Made by a program: the position numbers and the translations under genes
Assembly: GCF_021412585.1 (NCBI RefSeq)
Contig: NZ_JAKCMI010000021.1
Location: 186,001-250,000, forward strand
Source: Halomonas alkalisoli
GTDB lineage: Bacteria; Pseudomonadota; Gammaproteobacteria; Pseudomonadales; Halomonadaceae
Reading direction: 5' to 3'
Length of the DNA: 64,000 nt
The notes under the pieces: model-generated
Told to the model about the DNA's origin: nothing
Database searches by the model: none
Seen by the model: the letters and a program-made list of their open reading frames with translations, nothing else
In this document: in pieces, positions 15,984 to 25,618 of the stretch
How positions within the stretch are numbered: position 1 is the stretch's first letter
How the letters are laid out: the number at the start of each line of letters is the position of its first letter

Positions 15984-16004
15984 GGCACAGATGAGGATCG
16001 AAGC

Positions 16005-16658
16005 ATGAGCGCGGCTCAGCGCACGCCGCCACTGACGCAACTGGGCGGCCGCGACATCCTCTTCGCGATGGCTGCCGACGCCGAATACGGCCCGCATCTC
16101 AAGCAGCGTTTTACCCCGTTCATGACCGGCGTTGGCCCCGTGGAGGCGGCAGTGGAACTCACCGCTGCCCTTGCCGCCCTGGCCCAACGCGGGCGCCTGC
16201 CGGATCTGGTGGTGTCGCTGGGGTCGGCGGGCAGCCGGGTGCTGGAGCAGACCGAGATCTACCAGGCAACCAGCGTCTCCTACCGCGACATGGACGCCAC
16301 GCCCCTGGGCTTCGAGAAGGGCGCCACGCCCTTTCTCGACCTGCCGGCGACCCTTCCACTGCCGCTGCGCATTCCCGGCATTCGCGAGACCACGCTCTCG
16401 ACCGGTGCCAATATCGTCTCGGGCTCGGCCTATGACGCCATCGCCGCCGAGATGGTGGACATGGAGAGCTACGCCTGCCTGCGCGCCTGCATGCGCTTCG
16501 ACGTGCCGCTGGTCGTGCTGCGCGGCATTTCGGACGGCAAGGCGGAGCTGCATCACGTGGATGACTGGACGGAGTATCTGCACGTCATCGACGAGAAGCT
16601 CGCCGCCGCCGTCGACCGCCTGGGTGAGGCGCTTGCCACGGGCCTGTTGGCGCGCTGA
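16005..16658 (+). CDS. 5'-methylthioadenosine/S-adenosylhomocysteine nucleosidase-like protein
   Basis: The protein has 217 residues of the PNP/MTAN phosphorylase fold: FAMAADAEYGPHL at the N-terminus, MTGVGPVEAAVELT, LVVSLGSAGSRVLEQTEIYQ, and the substrate-binding EMVDMESYACLRAC followed by LVVLRGISDG with the catalytic Asp. Such enzymes cleave adenine from MTA or SAH, or act on related nucleosides such as futalosine. It is slightly shorter than typical MtnN. It has a GAGGA site and lies close behind the ABM gene. Confidence 0.8.
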   Translation: MSAAQRTPPLTQLGGRDILFAMAADAEYGPHLKQRFTPFMTGVGPVEAAVELTAALAALAQRGRLPDLVVSLGSAGSRVLEQTEIYQATSVSYRDMDATPLGFEKGATPFLDLPATLPLPLRIPGIRETTLSTGANIVSGSAYDAIAAEMVDMESYACLRACMRFDVPLVVLRGISDGKAELHHVDDWTEYLHVIDEKLAAAVDRLGEALATGLLAR

Positions 16659-16770
16659 GCGCTAGCGGAATCAGGACGGCTTGATAGCGAAAGCGGCACA
16701 GCTGGTGCAGGGTGAGCGGCAGTGATATTAAATTATCGATAACGCCACAAATCGACACTCTACTGTCGGG

Positions 16771-16850
16771 ATGAAAACCAGGCACGTCACCCTCTGCCCC
16801 CAAGCTTCCCTCTCGTTGCGCCTGTTCGCCGGCTTGATCGAGGAGGGAAG
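16771..16850 (+). pseudogene. Possible HTH-regulator remnant
   Basis: The start of an open frame reads MKTRHVTLCPQASLSLRLFAGL then IEEGRLRKGWT. This resembles the beginning of small HipB/Xre-type HTH proteins, after which the similarity is lost. There is no clear ribosome binding site. The remaining gap (16659-16941) holds an AT-rich TATTAAATTATCGATAA tract at 16728-16744 but no other recognised feature. Weak call. Confidence 0.25.
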
Positions 16851-16941
16851 GCTACGCAAGGGCTGGACCCGAGACGATTCGCCGTGCTGGCAGCATAGCC
16901 CAGCTAATAACGGTCCAGGAACGTGCCATGTTCCTGCCGCC

Positions 16942-17349
16942 TCAATGGGCGGCAAGCACTTCGGTATCCGCGAAATAGAAATGGATCTGATAGAGCGGCT
17001 CCTGGAACGGGCCGACTCCATCGGGCTTGTAATCCATGTCGATGTGGGTCAGGGGCGGGGTCTGCATTCCGGTGGGGATCTGCTTCCAGTTAACACCGGA
17101 CGCAAGATCACTGGCCAGGAACATGTATTCGACACAGACAATACGGCCCTCGATCTCGCAATAGATCGGCCCGAGCGGCAGATTCGCAGGTTCGGCCCAG
17201 TGTGTGCCCATATGTGGCACATGGGGACTGATCGCAACGGCATCCGGGACGATGTCGGATAGCAGCGGCAGATGCGACAGGCCATCTGCCGCCACTGATG
17301 AGGTAACGGCAAAAGCAGCGGCGGCAAGCGTGACAGGCACAGGTTTCAT
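16942..17349 (-). CDS. Small secreted protein, TTHB210-like (DUF5602) possible
   Basis: The protein has 135 residues with a signal peptide (MKPVPVTLAAAAFAVTSSVAA). The mature part has SPHVPHMGTHWAEPANLPLGPIY, then a Cys pair region (YCEIEGRIVCVEYMF) and THIDMDYKPDGVGPFQEPLYQIHFYF. The conserved PHVPHMGTHW and histidine-rich tail resemble TTHB210/DUF5602 proteins, but this is from memory and unsure. The ATG at 17349 has GGAGGA 7 bases upstream. It is divergent from a LysR gene, which may control it. Confidence 0.5.
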   Translation of the reverse strand: MKPVPVTLAAAAFAVTSSVAADGLSHLPLLSDIVPDAVAISPHVPHMGTHWAEPANLPLGPIYCEIEGRIVCVEYMFLASDLASGVNWKQIPTGMQTPPLTHIDMDYKPDGVGPFQEPLYQIHFYFADTEVLAAH

Positions 17350-17478
17350 CGGTGTCTCCTCCATTCCGATGAGTGACGTAAACCCACGGGCGGGTGGCGC
17401 GCGTTGGGGTGCTTACCAGACAGTCTGTGTACTGACTGCAAATTTGTGAAATCGATTGATTGTATATATGTTATTTAC

Positions 17479-18438
17479 ATGGCAAATATATCGAGTTTGG
17501 ATCTGAACCTTCTTCGGGTTTTGGATGCCTTGCTGCGCGAAGGCTCGACGGTGGGTGCCGGACGCAGGCTGGCGCTTTCGCAACCCGCTGTTTCAGCGGC
17601 GCTCGGCCGGTTGCGCCATGCGCTGGGCGATCCGCTATTTGTCCGTCAGGGGCAAGGGCTGGTCCCGACCAGTTATGCAACAAGTCTGGAGGGGCCACTC
17701 CGGGCAGTTCTGGAAGAGCTTGAAAGCGTTCTTGCCGGCCCGGAAAAATTCGACCCCGCCGAGGCGCAGCTCGACTTCCACATTTCCGGCACGGATTTCT
17801 TTGCCACGATGCTGATGCCTGAGCTTGGCGCGCGCGTACAGCACGCAGCGCCTGGGTTGCGGTTGCAGCTGGTCGATCTGGTGCCCGATCACCATGTCGA
17901 GGCACTGGAGCGACAAGATGTGGATCTTGCGCTGTTGCCGGAGCGCGACTTTCCTGCCTGGACCGCCCATGCGCGGCTGTTTCACGCTGAATTTACTGTG
18001 ATCGCACGCAATGGCCATCCGGCGCTGACCGCAGCGGGTCTTGCACCGGGCGAGATGATTCCGATGGAGCTGTTCTGCTCACTGGGTCATGTCCTGTGCT
18101 CACCCGATGGCCGATTCCATGGACTTGGCGATGATGCACTTGCGCGGGCGGGGCGCAGCCGCCGGGTGATGATGTCGGTTCCCGTCTTCGAGGGTGTGCT
18201 GCAGGTAGTGGCGGCAACCGACCTGATTGCACTGTTTCCCAGAGGGCTTGCCGAACACCGGGACCCCTCTGCCGGGATCACGCTGTATGCGCCTCCGATG
18301 GCCATTCCACCCGTGCAATTGAGCATGATCTGGCATCGATGCCGGAGCAGAGACCCGGCACATGCCTGGCTGCGAGGCATGGTGCAGGAGATACTCACAC
18401 CACTGGGGCAACGTACCGACCTGTCTGTGCTCGGTTGA
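17479..18438 (+). CDS. LysR-family transcriptional regulator
   Basis: The protein has 319 residues. The N-terminal winged HTH (LNLLRVLDALLREGSTVGAGRRLALSQPAVSAALGRLRHALGDPLFVRQGQG, about 8-60) is classic LysR. A substrate-binding domain follows, closest in look to NodD/SyrM-type members (ISGTDFFATMLMPELGARV). The ATG at 17479 begins MANISSLDLNLL; an upstream in-frame extension lacks support. It is divergent from the small secreted protein at 16942-17349 across a 129-bp AT-rich region. Confidence 0.88.
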   Translation: MANISSLDLNLLRVLDALLREGSTVGAGRRLALSQPAVSAALGRLRHALGDPLFVRQGQGLVPTSYATSLEGPLRAVLEELESVLAGPEKFDPAEAQLDFHISGTDFFATMLMPELGARVQHAAPGLRLQLVDLVPDHHVEALERQDVDLALLPERDFPAWTAHARLFHAEFTVIARNGHPALTAAGLAPGEMIPMELFCSLGHVLCSPDGRFHGLGDDALARAGRSRRVMMSVPVFEGVLQVVAATDLIALFPRGLAEHRDPSAGITLYAPPMAIPPVQLSMIWHRCRSRDPAHAWLRGMVQEILTPLGQRTDLSVLG

Positions 18439-18559
18439 ATCACTGCCTTCGCTGCCCGATGGTCGATCCTGCGTCAGGGTGCCCGGCTGCATGAGAAGCT
18501 CCGATCACGACCTTGAGATGGTAGGGTTCGATGGAACCCTACCCAATGGCTCAGCGACC

Positions 18560-19201
18560 ATGCCCCACGTCGACATCACTGTGATCTCTGATGCCATCTG
18601 CCCATGGTGCTTCATCGGCAAACGCCACCTCGATCTCGCCCTGGCGGAACTGCCCGAGGAAATCAGCATATCGGTGGCCTGGCACCCCTTCGAGCTCAAC
18701 CCCGACATGCCCGCCGGGGGCCTGCCGCGGCGTGACTATCGCACCGCCAAGTTCGGCTCCTGGGAGCGCTCTCGCGCTCTCGACGCTCAGGTGGAGGCTG
18801 CCGCCGAACAGGCCGGCATCCAGATTCACCATGAACGCATGACGCGAACGCCCAATACCTTCGACGCCCACCGGCTGATCTGGCTCGCCGGGGAACATGG
18901 CGTCCAGTCGGCGGTGGTCAGCGCGCTCTTCCGGTGCTACTTCGTCGACGGTGAGGATATCGGTGACAGCGCGGTACTGGCCAACGCCGCCCGAGACGGC
19001 GGGCTAGCGGATATCGACATTCCCGCCTTTCTCGCCAGCGACCAGGGCCGGGCCGAGGTCAGAGCCGGCCTCGACGAGGCTCGGCGCCTGGGAGTGAGCG
19101 GTGTGCCCACCTTCATCTTCAACGGCACCACCGGCCTGTCGGGCGCCCAACCGCCCGAGGCACTGCGCCAGGCGATTCTCGAGTCGACCGGCAGGCGTTG
19201 A
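18560..19201 (+). CDS. DsbA-family oxidoreductase, FrnE-like
   Basis: The protein has 213 residues of the thioredoxin-like DsbA fold without a signal peptide, hence cytoplasmic. The active-site motif CPWC is at residues 14-17 (ISDAICPWCFIGKRHL). Later segments fit the family: FELNPDMPAGG, TFDAHRLIWLA, ALFRCYFVDGEDIGD, and the cis-proline loop GVSGVPTFIF near 180. FrnE-type proteins are 2-hydroxychromene-2-carboxylate isomerase/DsbA relatives implicated in thiol redox or polyketide chemistry. The start matches the usual MxxVDITVISD beginning. Confidence 0.88.
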   Translation: MPHVDITVISDAICPWCFIGKRHLDLALAELPEEISISVAWHPFELNPDMPAGGLPRRDYRTAKFGSWERSRALDAQVEAAAEQAGIQIHHERMTRTPNTFDAHRLIWLAGEHGVQSAVVSALFRCYFVDGEDIGDSAVLANAARDGGLADIDIPAFLASDQGRAEVRAGLDEARRLGVSGVPTFIFNGTTGLSGAQPPEALRQAILESTGRR

Positions 19202-19262
19202 AGGCCGGCGCCAGCGTCCCGATGGCCCACGCCACCCGGCTAGGTGAACTGGAGCAAGGACA

Positions 19263-20036
19263 TCAGGATGCCAGAAATTTGGCCTCGAAGGCTTCCACCA
19301 CCTCGCGCAATTCCGGCGTCAGCCGCGCCAGTGTCTCGCTTCGCAGCGACTCGGGCAGGCCACCATGGAAGGCTTCGGCCATGGCGCCCGCCATACATGC
19401 CTGGGTGTCGGCATCGCCGCCAAGCGATACCGCATTGCGGATGGCCGACTCGACGCTATCGGCCTCCAGAAAGGCGAGGATCGCCGGCGGCACCGAGCCC
19501 TGGCAGGAGACGTCGAAGCGATAGTTCGGCCGGATCTCGTCCAGGGTTTGGGAGAGGTCATAGCCGAAGCGCCCCTCCACCTCGGCACGCAGGCTCGCCT
19601 TGTCGGCGCCCTGTCGCGCCAGGAAGATCACCGCCGCCACCGCCTGGGCGCCGCGAATGCCTTCGGGATGGTCGTGGGTGACCTCGGCGCTGCGCTTGGC
19701 CAGGCTTAGCGCCGCCTCCAGCGACGTGGCGGCGAAGCCCACCAGGGGCACCCGCATGGCCGAGCCGTTACCCCAGCTGTAGTAGGGCTGCCTGTCCCGG
19801 TTTGCCGCCCAGCGCATGAAGCCGCCGCCGAAGCCGGCGTTCGGATAGCGATGGAAGTAGTCATGGAAGGCATCGACGAAGTCGCCGCCGTGCATCATCA
19901 CCTCGGCGACCGCCACGCAGAGCACGCTGTCGTCGGTGAAGGTGCTGTGCGGCGTGAACAGCGGAAAGTCGCGGTGCTTGGTGCCACGCCCTTCGTGCAC
20001 CGAACCGATGATATCGCCGGCGATGGCGCCGAGCAT
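19263..20036 (-). CDS. ADP-ribosylglycohydrolase family protein
   Basis: The protein has 257 residues related to DraG/ARH, which remove ADP-ribose from proteins or related substrates using two Mg2+ ions. Metal-ligand motifs are visible: GAIAGDIIGS at the N-terminus, STFTDDSVLCVA near 32-42, and SLGGDADTQACMAGAMAEAF near 208-227. GAGGAGG lies just before the ATG. No DraT-like transferase is nearby. It is convergent with the DsbA-like gene. Confidence 0.88.
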   Translation of the reverse strand: MLGAIAGDIIGSVHEGRGTKHRDFPLFTPHSTFTDDSVLCVAVAEVMMHGGDFVDAFHDYFHRYPNAGFGGGFMRWAANRDRQPYYSWGNGSAMRVPLVGFAATSLEAALSLAKRSAEVTHDHPEGIRGAQAVAAVIFLARQGADKASLRAEVEGRFGYDLSQTLDEIRPNYRFDVSCQGSVPPAILAFLEADSVESAIRNAVSLGGDADTQACMAGAMAEAFHGGLPESLRSETLARLTPELREVVEAFEAKFLAS

Positions 20037-20223
20037 ATTGGCCTCCTCGAGCGCGAGCTTACGATATAGCCCCTAACCGGTATCTATCCCCATGCATAGC
20101 GGGACAGTCACCACCTCGTCAACCGGGGCTGTCTCCGGTTAGATTCGTCTCTGGTGCCTTCGTCCCTGCCCACACCCATTTTCCATCGACACCCAGGAGC
20201 CATTCAGGTGGCCCATCCCGTGA

Positions 20224-21468
20224 TCAGGACACCGGCTGCTGCTTAAGTCGATACAGCACCTTATCCGGGTGCCCGTCATCGTCGGTGTAGACCACAAAGG
20301 CCTTGTAGTGATCGAAGAAGGTGCCGGTGAAGAAGATCCACTCGTCGGGGCGGAAGTTGATGATGTTGTCCAGTTTGACGTCCTCCTCCTCGAAGAAGTC
20401 CTCGCCAGTCAGGGTCATCAACAGCTCGCGGAAATCGTCGGCGGAGGCCTCGTCGAGCACGAAGCCGGAGTCGAGCAAGCCGCCGAAGAAGGCACTCAGG
20501 TCCGTATCGCTTGAGGGACGCTGGAAGGGCAGCAGTCGATCACCATCCTGGTAGAAGAAATGCTCACGAGTGCTCCGCCAGCCACTGTCGTCGGAGAGCG
20601 AGGCAAAGGTGTCGTAGTCGTAGCGATAGACGGTGCGCTGCACAATATCACTGTTGTCCGGCGTCACGACCGGCTCCACCTCCAGGCGCATATCCTCCAT
20701 GAACAGCGCCTTCACCTCGGCCAGCTCTTCCTCGCTGACGCTTGGCGCGGAGGCATCCACTAGATCGTCACGCCCCCAGTCGACAACCCGCATCGAGGAG
20801 TCCCGGCTCAGCTCGCCCTCTAGCCTCAGGGATATCTCGGCACCTTCCAGCGGCTGCTCATCGATTCCTGCCAGGCGGCCATCGAAGGTCAGGCTCCATT
20901 CCAGGGTATCCTCTGCCGCCTGCTCGAAGTGAACGCTTCCGGCATCGGCCAGCACCTCGCCGAGTCCTTCGCGACGTTCTCCCAGTATCCCCATCGCCAT
21001 GAAGGTATCCCCATCGATGGTCTCGACGTCCGGACCTACCAGGGCTGCCTCACCTTCCACCATCGCGGTCTCAGTATGGGGTGACAGCACCATGCACAGG
21101 TATTGCAGTTCGTCGCCGTCGCTTCTCAGCATGAGCATGGTGCCAACAACCAGTCCGCTGCTGCTGTCGTTAAACCAGCCCTGGCCATAAACGCGCCAGC
21201 GCTGGTCCTGCCGCTCCCAGGCACCAGCGATGGGGGGCGCCATCTCCGGGTCGTCGCTATCGAGCATGGCGATGATCTCGGCATCGGACATATCCTCTGG
21301 CGGCGGCGAACAGAGCGTCGGGTCCACCATCTCGATCAGCATACCCGGAGGCATTCGCTCCTCAAGCGGGTCGGCGCTGGCTGGCGCCGTCACTGCCACC
21401 AGCAGACCAGCACCCATTAGACTGGCGGTCCAACGGGCGCCTGTAGATGAAAGGGCTAAAAACGCCAT
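20224..21468 (-). CDS. Secreted acidic protein of unknown function
   Basis: The protein has about 414 residues with a likely signal peptide (MAFLALSSTGARWTASLMGA through ASA). The mature protein is rich in Asp and Glu, typical of halophile exported proteins. Segments such as MIEMVDPTLCSPPPEDMSDAE, GAWERQDQRWRVYGQGWF and RPDEWIFFTGTFFDHYKAFVVY suggest a beta-rich fold, but I do not recognise a family. GGGAG is 9 bases before the ATG at 21468, so that start is preferred over one 15 bases upstream. Confidence 0.6.
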   Translation of the reverse strand: MAFLALSSTGARWTASLMGAGLLVAVTAPASADPLEERMPPGMLIEMVDPTLCSPPPEDMSDAEIIAMLDSDDPEMAPPIAGAWERQDQRWRVYGQGWFNDSSSGLVVGTMLMLRSDGDELQYLCMVLSPHTETAMVEGEAALVGPDVETIDGDTFMAMGILGERREGLGEVLADAGSVHFEQAAEDTLEWSLTFDGRLAGIDEQPLEGAEISLRLEGELSRDSSMRVVDWGRDDLVDASAPSVSEEELAEVKALFMEDMRLEVEPVVTPDNSDIVQRTVYRYDYDTFASLSDDSGWRSTREHFFYQDGDRLLPFQRPSSDTDLSAFFGGLLDSGFVLDEASADDFRELLMTLTGEDFFEEEDVKLDNIINFRPDEWIFFTGTFFDHYKAFVVYTDDDGHPDKVLYRLKQQPVS

Positions 21469-21560
21469 CGTGTACACTCCCATTGTTATTGGCCGGTTAG
21501 TACGCTCTTCTGCGGCAGCGCACTAGTCATCAAGCTACCAATGCTCCGCGGATCACTCCC

Positions 21561-21574
21561 CGTTCAAATGAACG
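21561..21574. promoter_or_regulatory. Palindrome CGTTCA-AA-TGAACG
   Basis: This perfect 14-bp inverted repeat lies in the divergent gap between the secreted protein (21468, minus) and the aldehyde dehydrogenase (21766, plus). It could be an operator; no regulator gene adjoins it. Confidence 0.3.
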
Positions 21575-21765
21575 GTATCTCTTGGGCCAGCTTCCTTCGG
21601 CGAGGACCATACGGATCTGACGTTGGCTCGGGAGGCAGATCTGCGGCCCGACACTGGGACTTTCGCCCCTCGACAGCCTCGATGGGGATACTGTGGTAGT
21701 ACTGACGCATCGGGCGGCCTGCAAAGGTGCCGCCTCGCCTGGGTGGCGATTTAAGGAGCTATCGC

Positions 21766-23187
21766 ATGACCACTGAGCCTACCGCCTCACCTGCCGTCGA
21801 CCTGACTCCGTTGCTCGCCGCTCAGCGCGAGGCCTATCGCCGCGACGGTGCGCCATCACTCACCGAGCGCCGCGCCGATCTTTCACGGCTGCGCGCCGCG
21901 CTGATCGAGAACCGTACCCGGCTCGAGGAGGCCATCAACGCCGATTTCGGTCATCGTTCACGCCACGAGACCAGCATCATGGAGCTCGGGAGCACGATCA
22001 GCGGGATCGACTATCTGCACAAGCACCTGCGCCGCATGATGCGCCCGGAAAAGCGCCATGTTGCCGTTCACATGCAGTTCGGCTCGGCACGGGTGGAGTA
22101 CCAGCCGCTGGGTGTCGTCGGGGTCATGGCGCCGTGGAATTACCCTCTCGTGCTCGCCTTGATGCCGCTGGCGACGGCGCTCGCGGCCGGCAACCGTGTG
22201 CTGCTGAAGCCGTCGGAATTCACCCCGACGATCAACGCGCTGCTCGAGGAGTTACTCGGCGCGCTGTTTTCGGCGGAACAGGTGGCGGTGGTCAACGGCG
22301 ATGCAGCGGTTGGCGCTGCCTTCTCCGCCCTGCCGTTCGATCATCTGGTCTTCACCGGCAGCACGGCGGTCGGACGCAAGGTCATGCAGGCGGCCAGCGA
22401 GCACCTGGTGCCGGTAACGCTGGAACTGGGCGGCAAGTCGCCGGTCATCGTCGAGAAAGGTCATCCACTCGACCATGCCTGCGCCGGTATCGTGTTCGGC
22501 AAGCTGGTAAGCGGTGGCCAGACCTGCATCGCGCCCGACTATGCCCTCGTCCATGAGGATGACCTTGCCGGGTTCCTCACCCGTTACGAGGCGGCCGTGG
22601 TGGCCGCCTACCCCGATGGCCCGGCGAGCGAGGATTACACCTGGGTGATCAACGACCGGCACCTGGCCCGCCTGAACGGCCTGCTGGAGGATGCCCGCGC
22701 CAAGGGCGCGACGGTTCGCGAGATCGGCCGCGAGGCGCCGGGTGCGAATCCCCGCGCCATGCGCCCGACGGTGGTGCTCAATATCACCGACGACATGACC
22801 ATCGCCCATGAGGAGATCTTCGGGCCGATCCTGCCGGTGTTCCCCTACCGCACGCTCGATGAGGCCATCGACGTCGTCGAGGCACGCCCCCGCCCGCTGG
22901 CGCTCTACTACTTCGGACACGACAAGGCGGCGCAGCGCCAGGTGCTCGACGGCACGACGTCGGGCAATGTGACCATCAACGGCACGCTCATGCACATCGC
23001 CCAGGACGACCTGCCATTTGGCGGCGTCGGCGCGAGTGGCATCGGCGCCTATCACGCCATAGAAGGTTTCCGCCGGCTGAGCCATGCCAAGGGTATCTAC
23101 GTGCAAGGCCGCTGGAACATCACGACACTGCTGCGTCCGCCATTCGGCAGGATGGCAGAGCGGCTGCTGCGCTTCGTCCTGCGTTGA
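21766..23187 (+). CDS. Aldehyde dehydrogenase, coniferyl-aldehyde-dehydrogenase type
   Basis: The protein has 473 residues of the ALDH superfamily and oxidises an aldehyde to the acid with NAD(P)+. Signatures are APWNYPLVLALMPLATALAAGN (cofactor/substrate tunnel), VFTGSTAVGRKV, the general-base motif LELGGKSPVIV, and the catalytic cysteine in GGQTCIAPDY (Cys254). The C-terminus extends to a basic helical tail (PFGRMAERLLRFVLR) seen in coniferyl aldehyde dehydrogenases and fatty aldehyde dehydrogenases. TAAGGAG precedes the ATG at 21766. The true substrate is not determinable. Confidence 0.88.
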   Translation: MTTEPTASPAVDLTPLLAAQREAYRRDGAPSLTERRADLSRLRAALIENRTRLEEAINADFGHRSRHETSIMELGSTISGIDYLHKHLRRMMRPEKRHVAVHMQFGSARVEYQPLGVVGVMAPWNYPLVLALMPLATALAAGNRVLLKPSEFTPTINALLEELLGALFSAEQVAVVNGDAAVGAAFSALPFDHLVFTGSTAVGRKVMQAASEHLVPVTLELGGKSPVIVEKGHPLDHACAGIVFGKLVSGGQTCIAPDYALVHEDDLAGFLTRYEAAVVAAYPDGPASEDYTWVINDRHLARLNGLLEDARAKGATVREIGREAPGANPRAMRPTVVLNITDDMTIAHEEIFGPILPVFPYRTLDEAIDVVEARPRPLALYYFGHDKAAQRQVLDGTTSGNVTINGTLMHIAQDDLPFGGVGASGIGAYHAIEGFRRLSHAKGIYVQGRWNITTLLRPPFGRMAERLLRFVLR

Positions 23188-23296
23188 ACGTGGGTGGTGC
23201 TGCGCCGACTCGGCTGCACCTGGCCCACGGCAAGGCCATGCAAGAGTCTAGAATGGACATGACTCAGAGGCTTCCGAGTATAACGAGGGCAAGACG

Positions 23297-23791
23297 ATGC
23301 GTAGCCTGCAGCAATTTCTCGACGACTATGGCGAGAGCCATCGCCATCCGGTGAACCAGTGGGTGCACATCGTCTGTGTGCCGGCAATCCTGTTCTCCAC
23401 CCTGGGCTTGCTATGGCTGGTGCCGATTGGCCGCTGGCTGGGCCTGGAAACCGGAGCGGCCGAGTGGGTCAATGGGGCCACCCTGCTGGGCGTGCTGGCC
23501 GGTGTGGTCTACCTACGCCTCTCCTTCGGCATATTGCTGATGATGGTCGCCTGGTTCGCCCTTTCCGTAGGGGGCATCCTCGCCATCCAGGGTGCGGGGT
23601 GGTCGCTGTTCTGGATCTCGCTGATCACCTGGGTGGCTGCGTGGGCTATGCAGGTGTGGGGCCACAAGGTGGAAGGCAAGAAGCCGTCCTTCATCGAAGA
23701 CCTGGTCTTTCTGCTGATCGGCCCGATCTTCGTTACCTTCGAAGTGGCGCACAAGTTGGGGCTGCGCGTCCCTCGCCCGGCCGGCCACTGA
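23297..23791 (+). CDS. Mpo1/DUF962-family membrane protein
   Basis: The protein has 164 residues. The N-terminal MRSLQQFLDDYGESHRHPVNQWVHIVCVPAILFS carries the conserved H-x-x-x-N...H pattern of the Mpo1/YGL010w family. About four membrane segments follow, then the conserved WAMQVWGHKVEGKKPSFIEDLVFLLIGP. The yeast homologue is an Fe-dependent dioxygenase acting on 2-hydroxy fatty acids; bacterial roles are little known. GAGG precedes the ATG. Confidence 0.85.
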   Translation: MRSLQQFLDDYGESHRHPVNQWVHIVCVPAILFSTLGLLWLVPIGRWLGLETGAAEWVNGATLLGVLAGVVYLRLSFGILLMMVAWFALSVGGILAIQGAGWSLFWISLITWVAAWAMQVWGHKVEGKKPSFIEDLVFLLIGPIFVTFEVAHKLGLRVPRPAGH

Positions 23792-23921
23792 GCCTTCTCC
23801 ACGCCACATCGGCTTGGTCGCCCAACGAGAGGCAGGCGGCAGCGCCCTTGAAGGGGCAGTGGTCACGGTGATGCTGCTCAAGGACTTTCTGATCGGATGC
23901 GGAAAGCTCCCGGAGGCCTCG

Positions 23922-25151
23922 TCAGGCAGGCAAGGGGCCCGGCCGGCCCAGCAGGTAGCCCTGTGCCTTGCGGACGCCGATGTCTCGCAAGGCTTCCAAC
24001 TCGGCCTGGGTCTCGACGCCCTCGGCGAGCAGCCGGCTGCCCGTTTCGGCCGTGAAGCCAACCAAGGCCGCGGCCAGCGCTCGGCTGTCGCGGCGCGTGT
24101 CTATGCCGTGGGTCAGGGATCGATCCAGCTTGATGACGTCCGGCGCCAGGCGGAGGATATGGCGAAAGCTGGCATAGCCCGCGCCCGCATCATCGATCGC
24201 CAGCCTGAGCCCTTGCCTGCGCATCTCGACCAGCGCCTCGAAGAGGCCGGCGTAGTCGTCAATGACATCGTGTTCGGTGACCTCGAGCATCAGGCGGTCA
24301 AGGGGATAGGGCCTGAACAGACCGGCAAGCCGGCCGGTCAGGATGGTGGCCGGAGAGGCATTGAGTGACAGGTAGACCAAGTCGGGAATCTCGGGCAGCG
24401 CCTCCAGCGCCATCTCGATGGCCGCCAGCTCCAGTTCCTCCCGCAGCCCCACCGTGGCGGCCTCCTCGAACCACTTGTCGGGACTTCTGATCGGCTCGGC
24501 GACGAAACGCGACAGCGCTTCATAACCGGCAATGTGCTGGTCGGCGAGATCGTACATGGGCTGGAAGACGATGTGGAAGCGACGATGGTCGAGCACATGG
24601 CGTATTCTTGCCTCGGTGGCCTTCTGCCGTTGCTTGCGCTTGCGCTGCCCCTCAAGCTGTCGCGCCACAAAGTCGGCAAAGACCCGCATCATGACCAGGT
24701 CACGCTCATTCAAGGTGGCGTTGGGTTGGCGAGCGAAGCAGCACATCGTGCCGTAAACGCTGCCATCCCGCAGGCGTATGGGCACGCTGACGTGGGCGCC
24801 TATCGGCACCTCCCAGGTGGCCGCCAGGTCCAGCGCCGCCGGCTCCTGTCGCGCATCGCGGATCACTTCCGGCAGCCTGCCATCCACGACCCGTTGGCAA
24901 TAACTTTCGTCGAGAGGACCCGACCCCCCGACTTCCAGGAGTGGTACCGCCGGCTCTTCGTCCACGAAGCGGAAAATCCGTCTTTCGGCTTCAAACTCCG
25001 AGATAAAGGCGACTTCCATACCGAGATGGGTGCGGATGGCATGCAGGACCTCGTGCAGCGCGTGTTCGGTCGACGCCTCGGCGAGCTCATCCAGCCCCAG
25101 GGAAATATCTACCAGCGGATGCTCTGTCGCGTTGGATGCTCCAGCTTCCAT
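23922..25151 (-). CDS. GAF-EAL cyclic-di-GMP phosphodiesterase-like protein
   Basis: The protein has about 409 residues. A GAF sensor domain occupies about 20-165 (LDESYCQRVVDGRLPEVIRDAR, IGAHVSVPIRLRDGSVYGTMCCFA), and an EAL domain about 190-405: GYEALSRFV, LSLNASPAT, LMLEVTEHDVIDDYAGL, AIDDAGAGYASFRHILRLAPDVIKLDRSL and LLAEGVETQAELEALRDIGV. Most residues for metal and c-di-GMP binding (E-A-L, N, E, DD, K, E) are visible, so it is probably active. The start at 25151 has AGGTGG 7 bases upstream; an ATG 57 bases earlier is less likely. Cytoplasmic. Confidence 0.88.
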   Translation of the reverse strand: MEAGASNATEHPLVDISLGLDELAEASTEHALHEVLHAIRTHLGMEVAFISEFEAERRIFRFVDEEPAVPLLEVGGSGPLDESYCQRVVDGRLPEVIRDARQEPAALDLAATWEVPIGAHVSVPIRLRDGSVYGTMCCFARQPNATLNERDLVMMRVFADFVARQLEGQRKRKQRQKATEARIRHVLDHRRFHIVFQPMYDLADQHIAGYEALSRFVAEPIRSPDKWFEEAATVGLREELELAAIEMALEALPEIPDLVYLSLNASPATILTGRLAGLFRPYPLDRLMLEVTEHDVIDDYAGLFEALVEMRRQGLRLAIDDAGAGYASFRHILRLAPDVIKLDRSLTHGIDTRRDSRALAAALVGFTAETGSRLLAEGVETQAELEALRDIGVRKAQGYLLGRPGPLPA

Positions 25152-25618
25152 GAGCCACCTGAATGTCAAGTTATGGACAGCGACCACGCCAGCTCTAGCG
25201 TGGCACAACGCCTACCTGGATCAACGCTTCAGTCATCTTCCTTACACCTGCACCCGGCGATCCTGCGGGTACAGGTAGCCCCATTACATACGACCCGTAT
25301 CGTTATGTTAGTCAGTGTTCCAGCCTAATACCAAAGGATTATTTGTCCCATGCATGTGATCAATGAATAGCCGCACCTCAGTCGTCGTGAATCAGCCGCT
25401 CGTTGACGTCAAAACAGGCAAGCCGGCTTTCGGACCGCTGGCGATGACGTAGACGGCACCCTCCACCTCCACCGCCCCCGGCATGACCCGCTCCGCCGAA
25501 CTGCTAGACTGAAATCGAGACCGCGACTTCGCCGTGCCGGCGCTGATGGTCAAGGGTCGCCGGATACGCCGGTCACCTCCACTGCCCCTTGGGGAGACAC
25601 CGATTCCCGGAGGCCCCG
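25152..25618. other. Intergenic region between GAF-EAL and cbs genes
   Basis: The gap holds promoters for both divergent genes. At 25292-25345 lies a segment ending CCAAAGGATTATTTGTCCCAT that resembles one at 10998-11046. GGCGATGACG- and GACGTC-like tracts follow without clear meaning. GGAGG at about 25609 is the ribosome binding site of cbs. No gene is recognised. Confidence 0.4.
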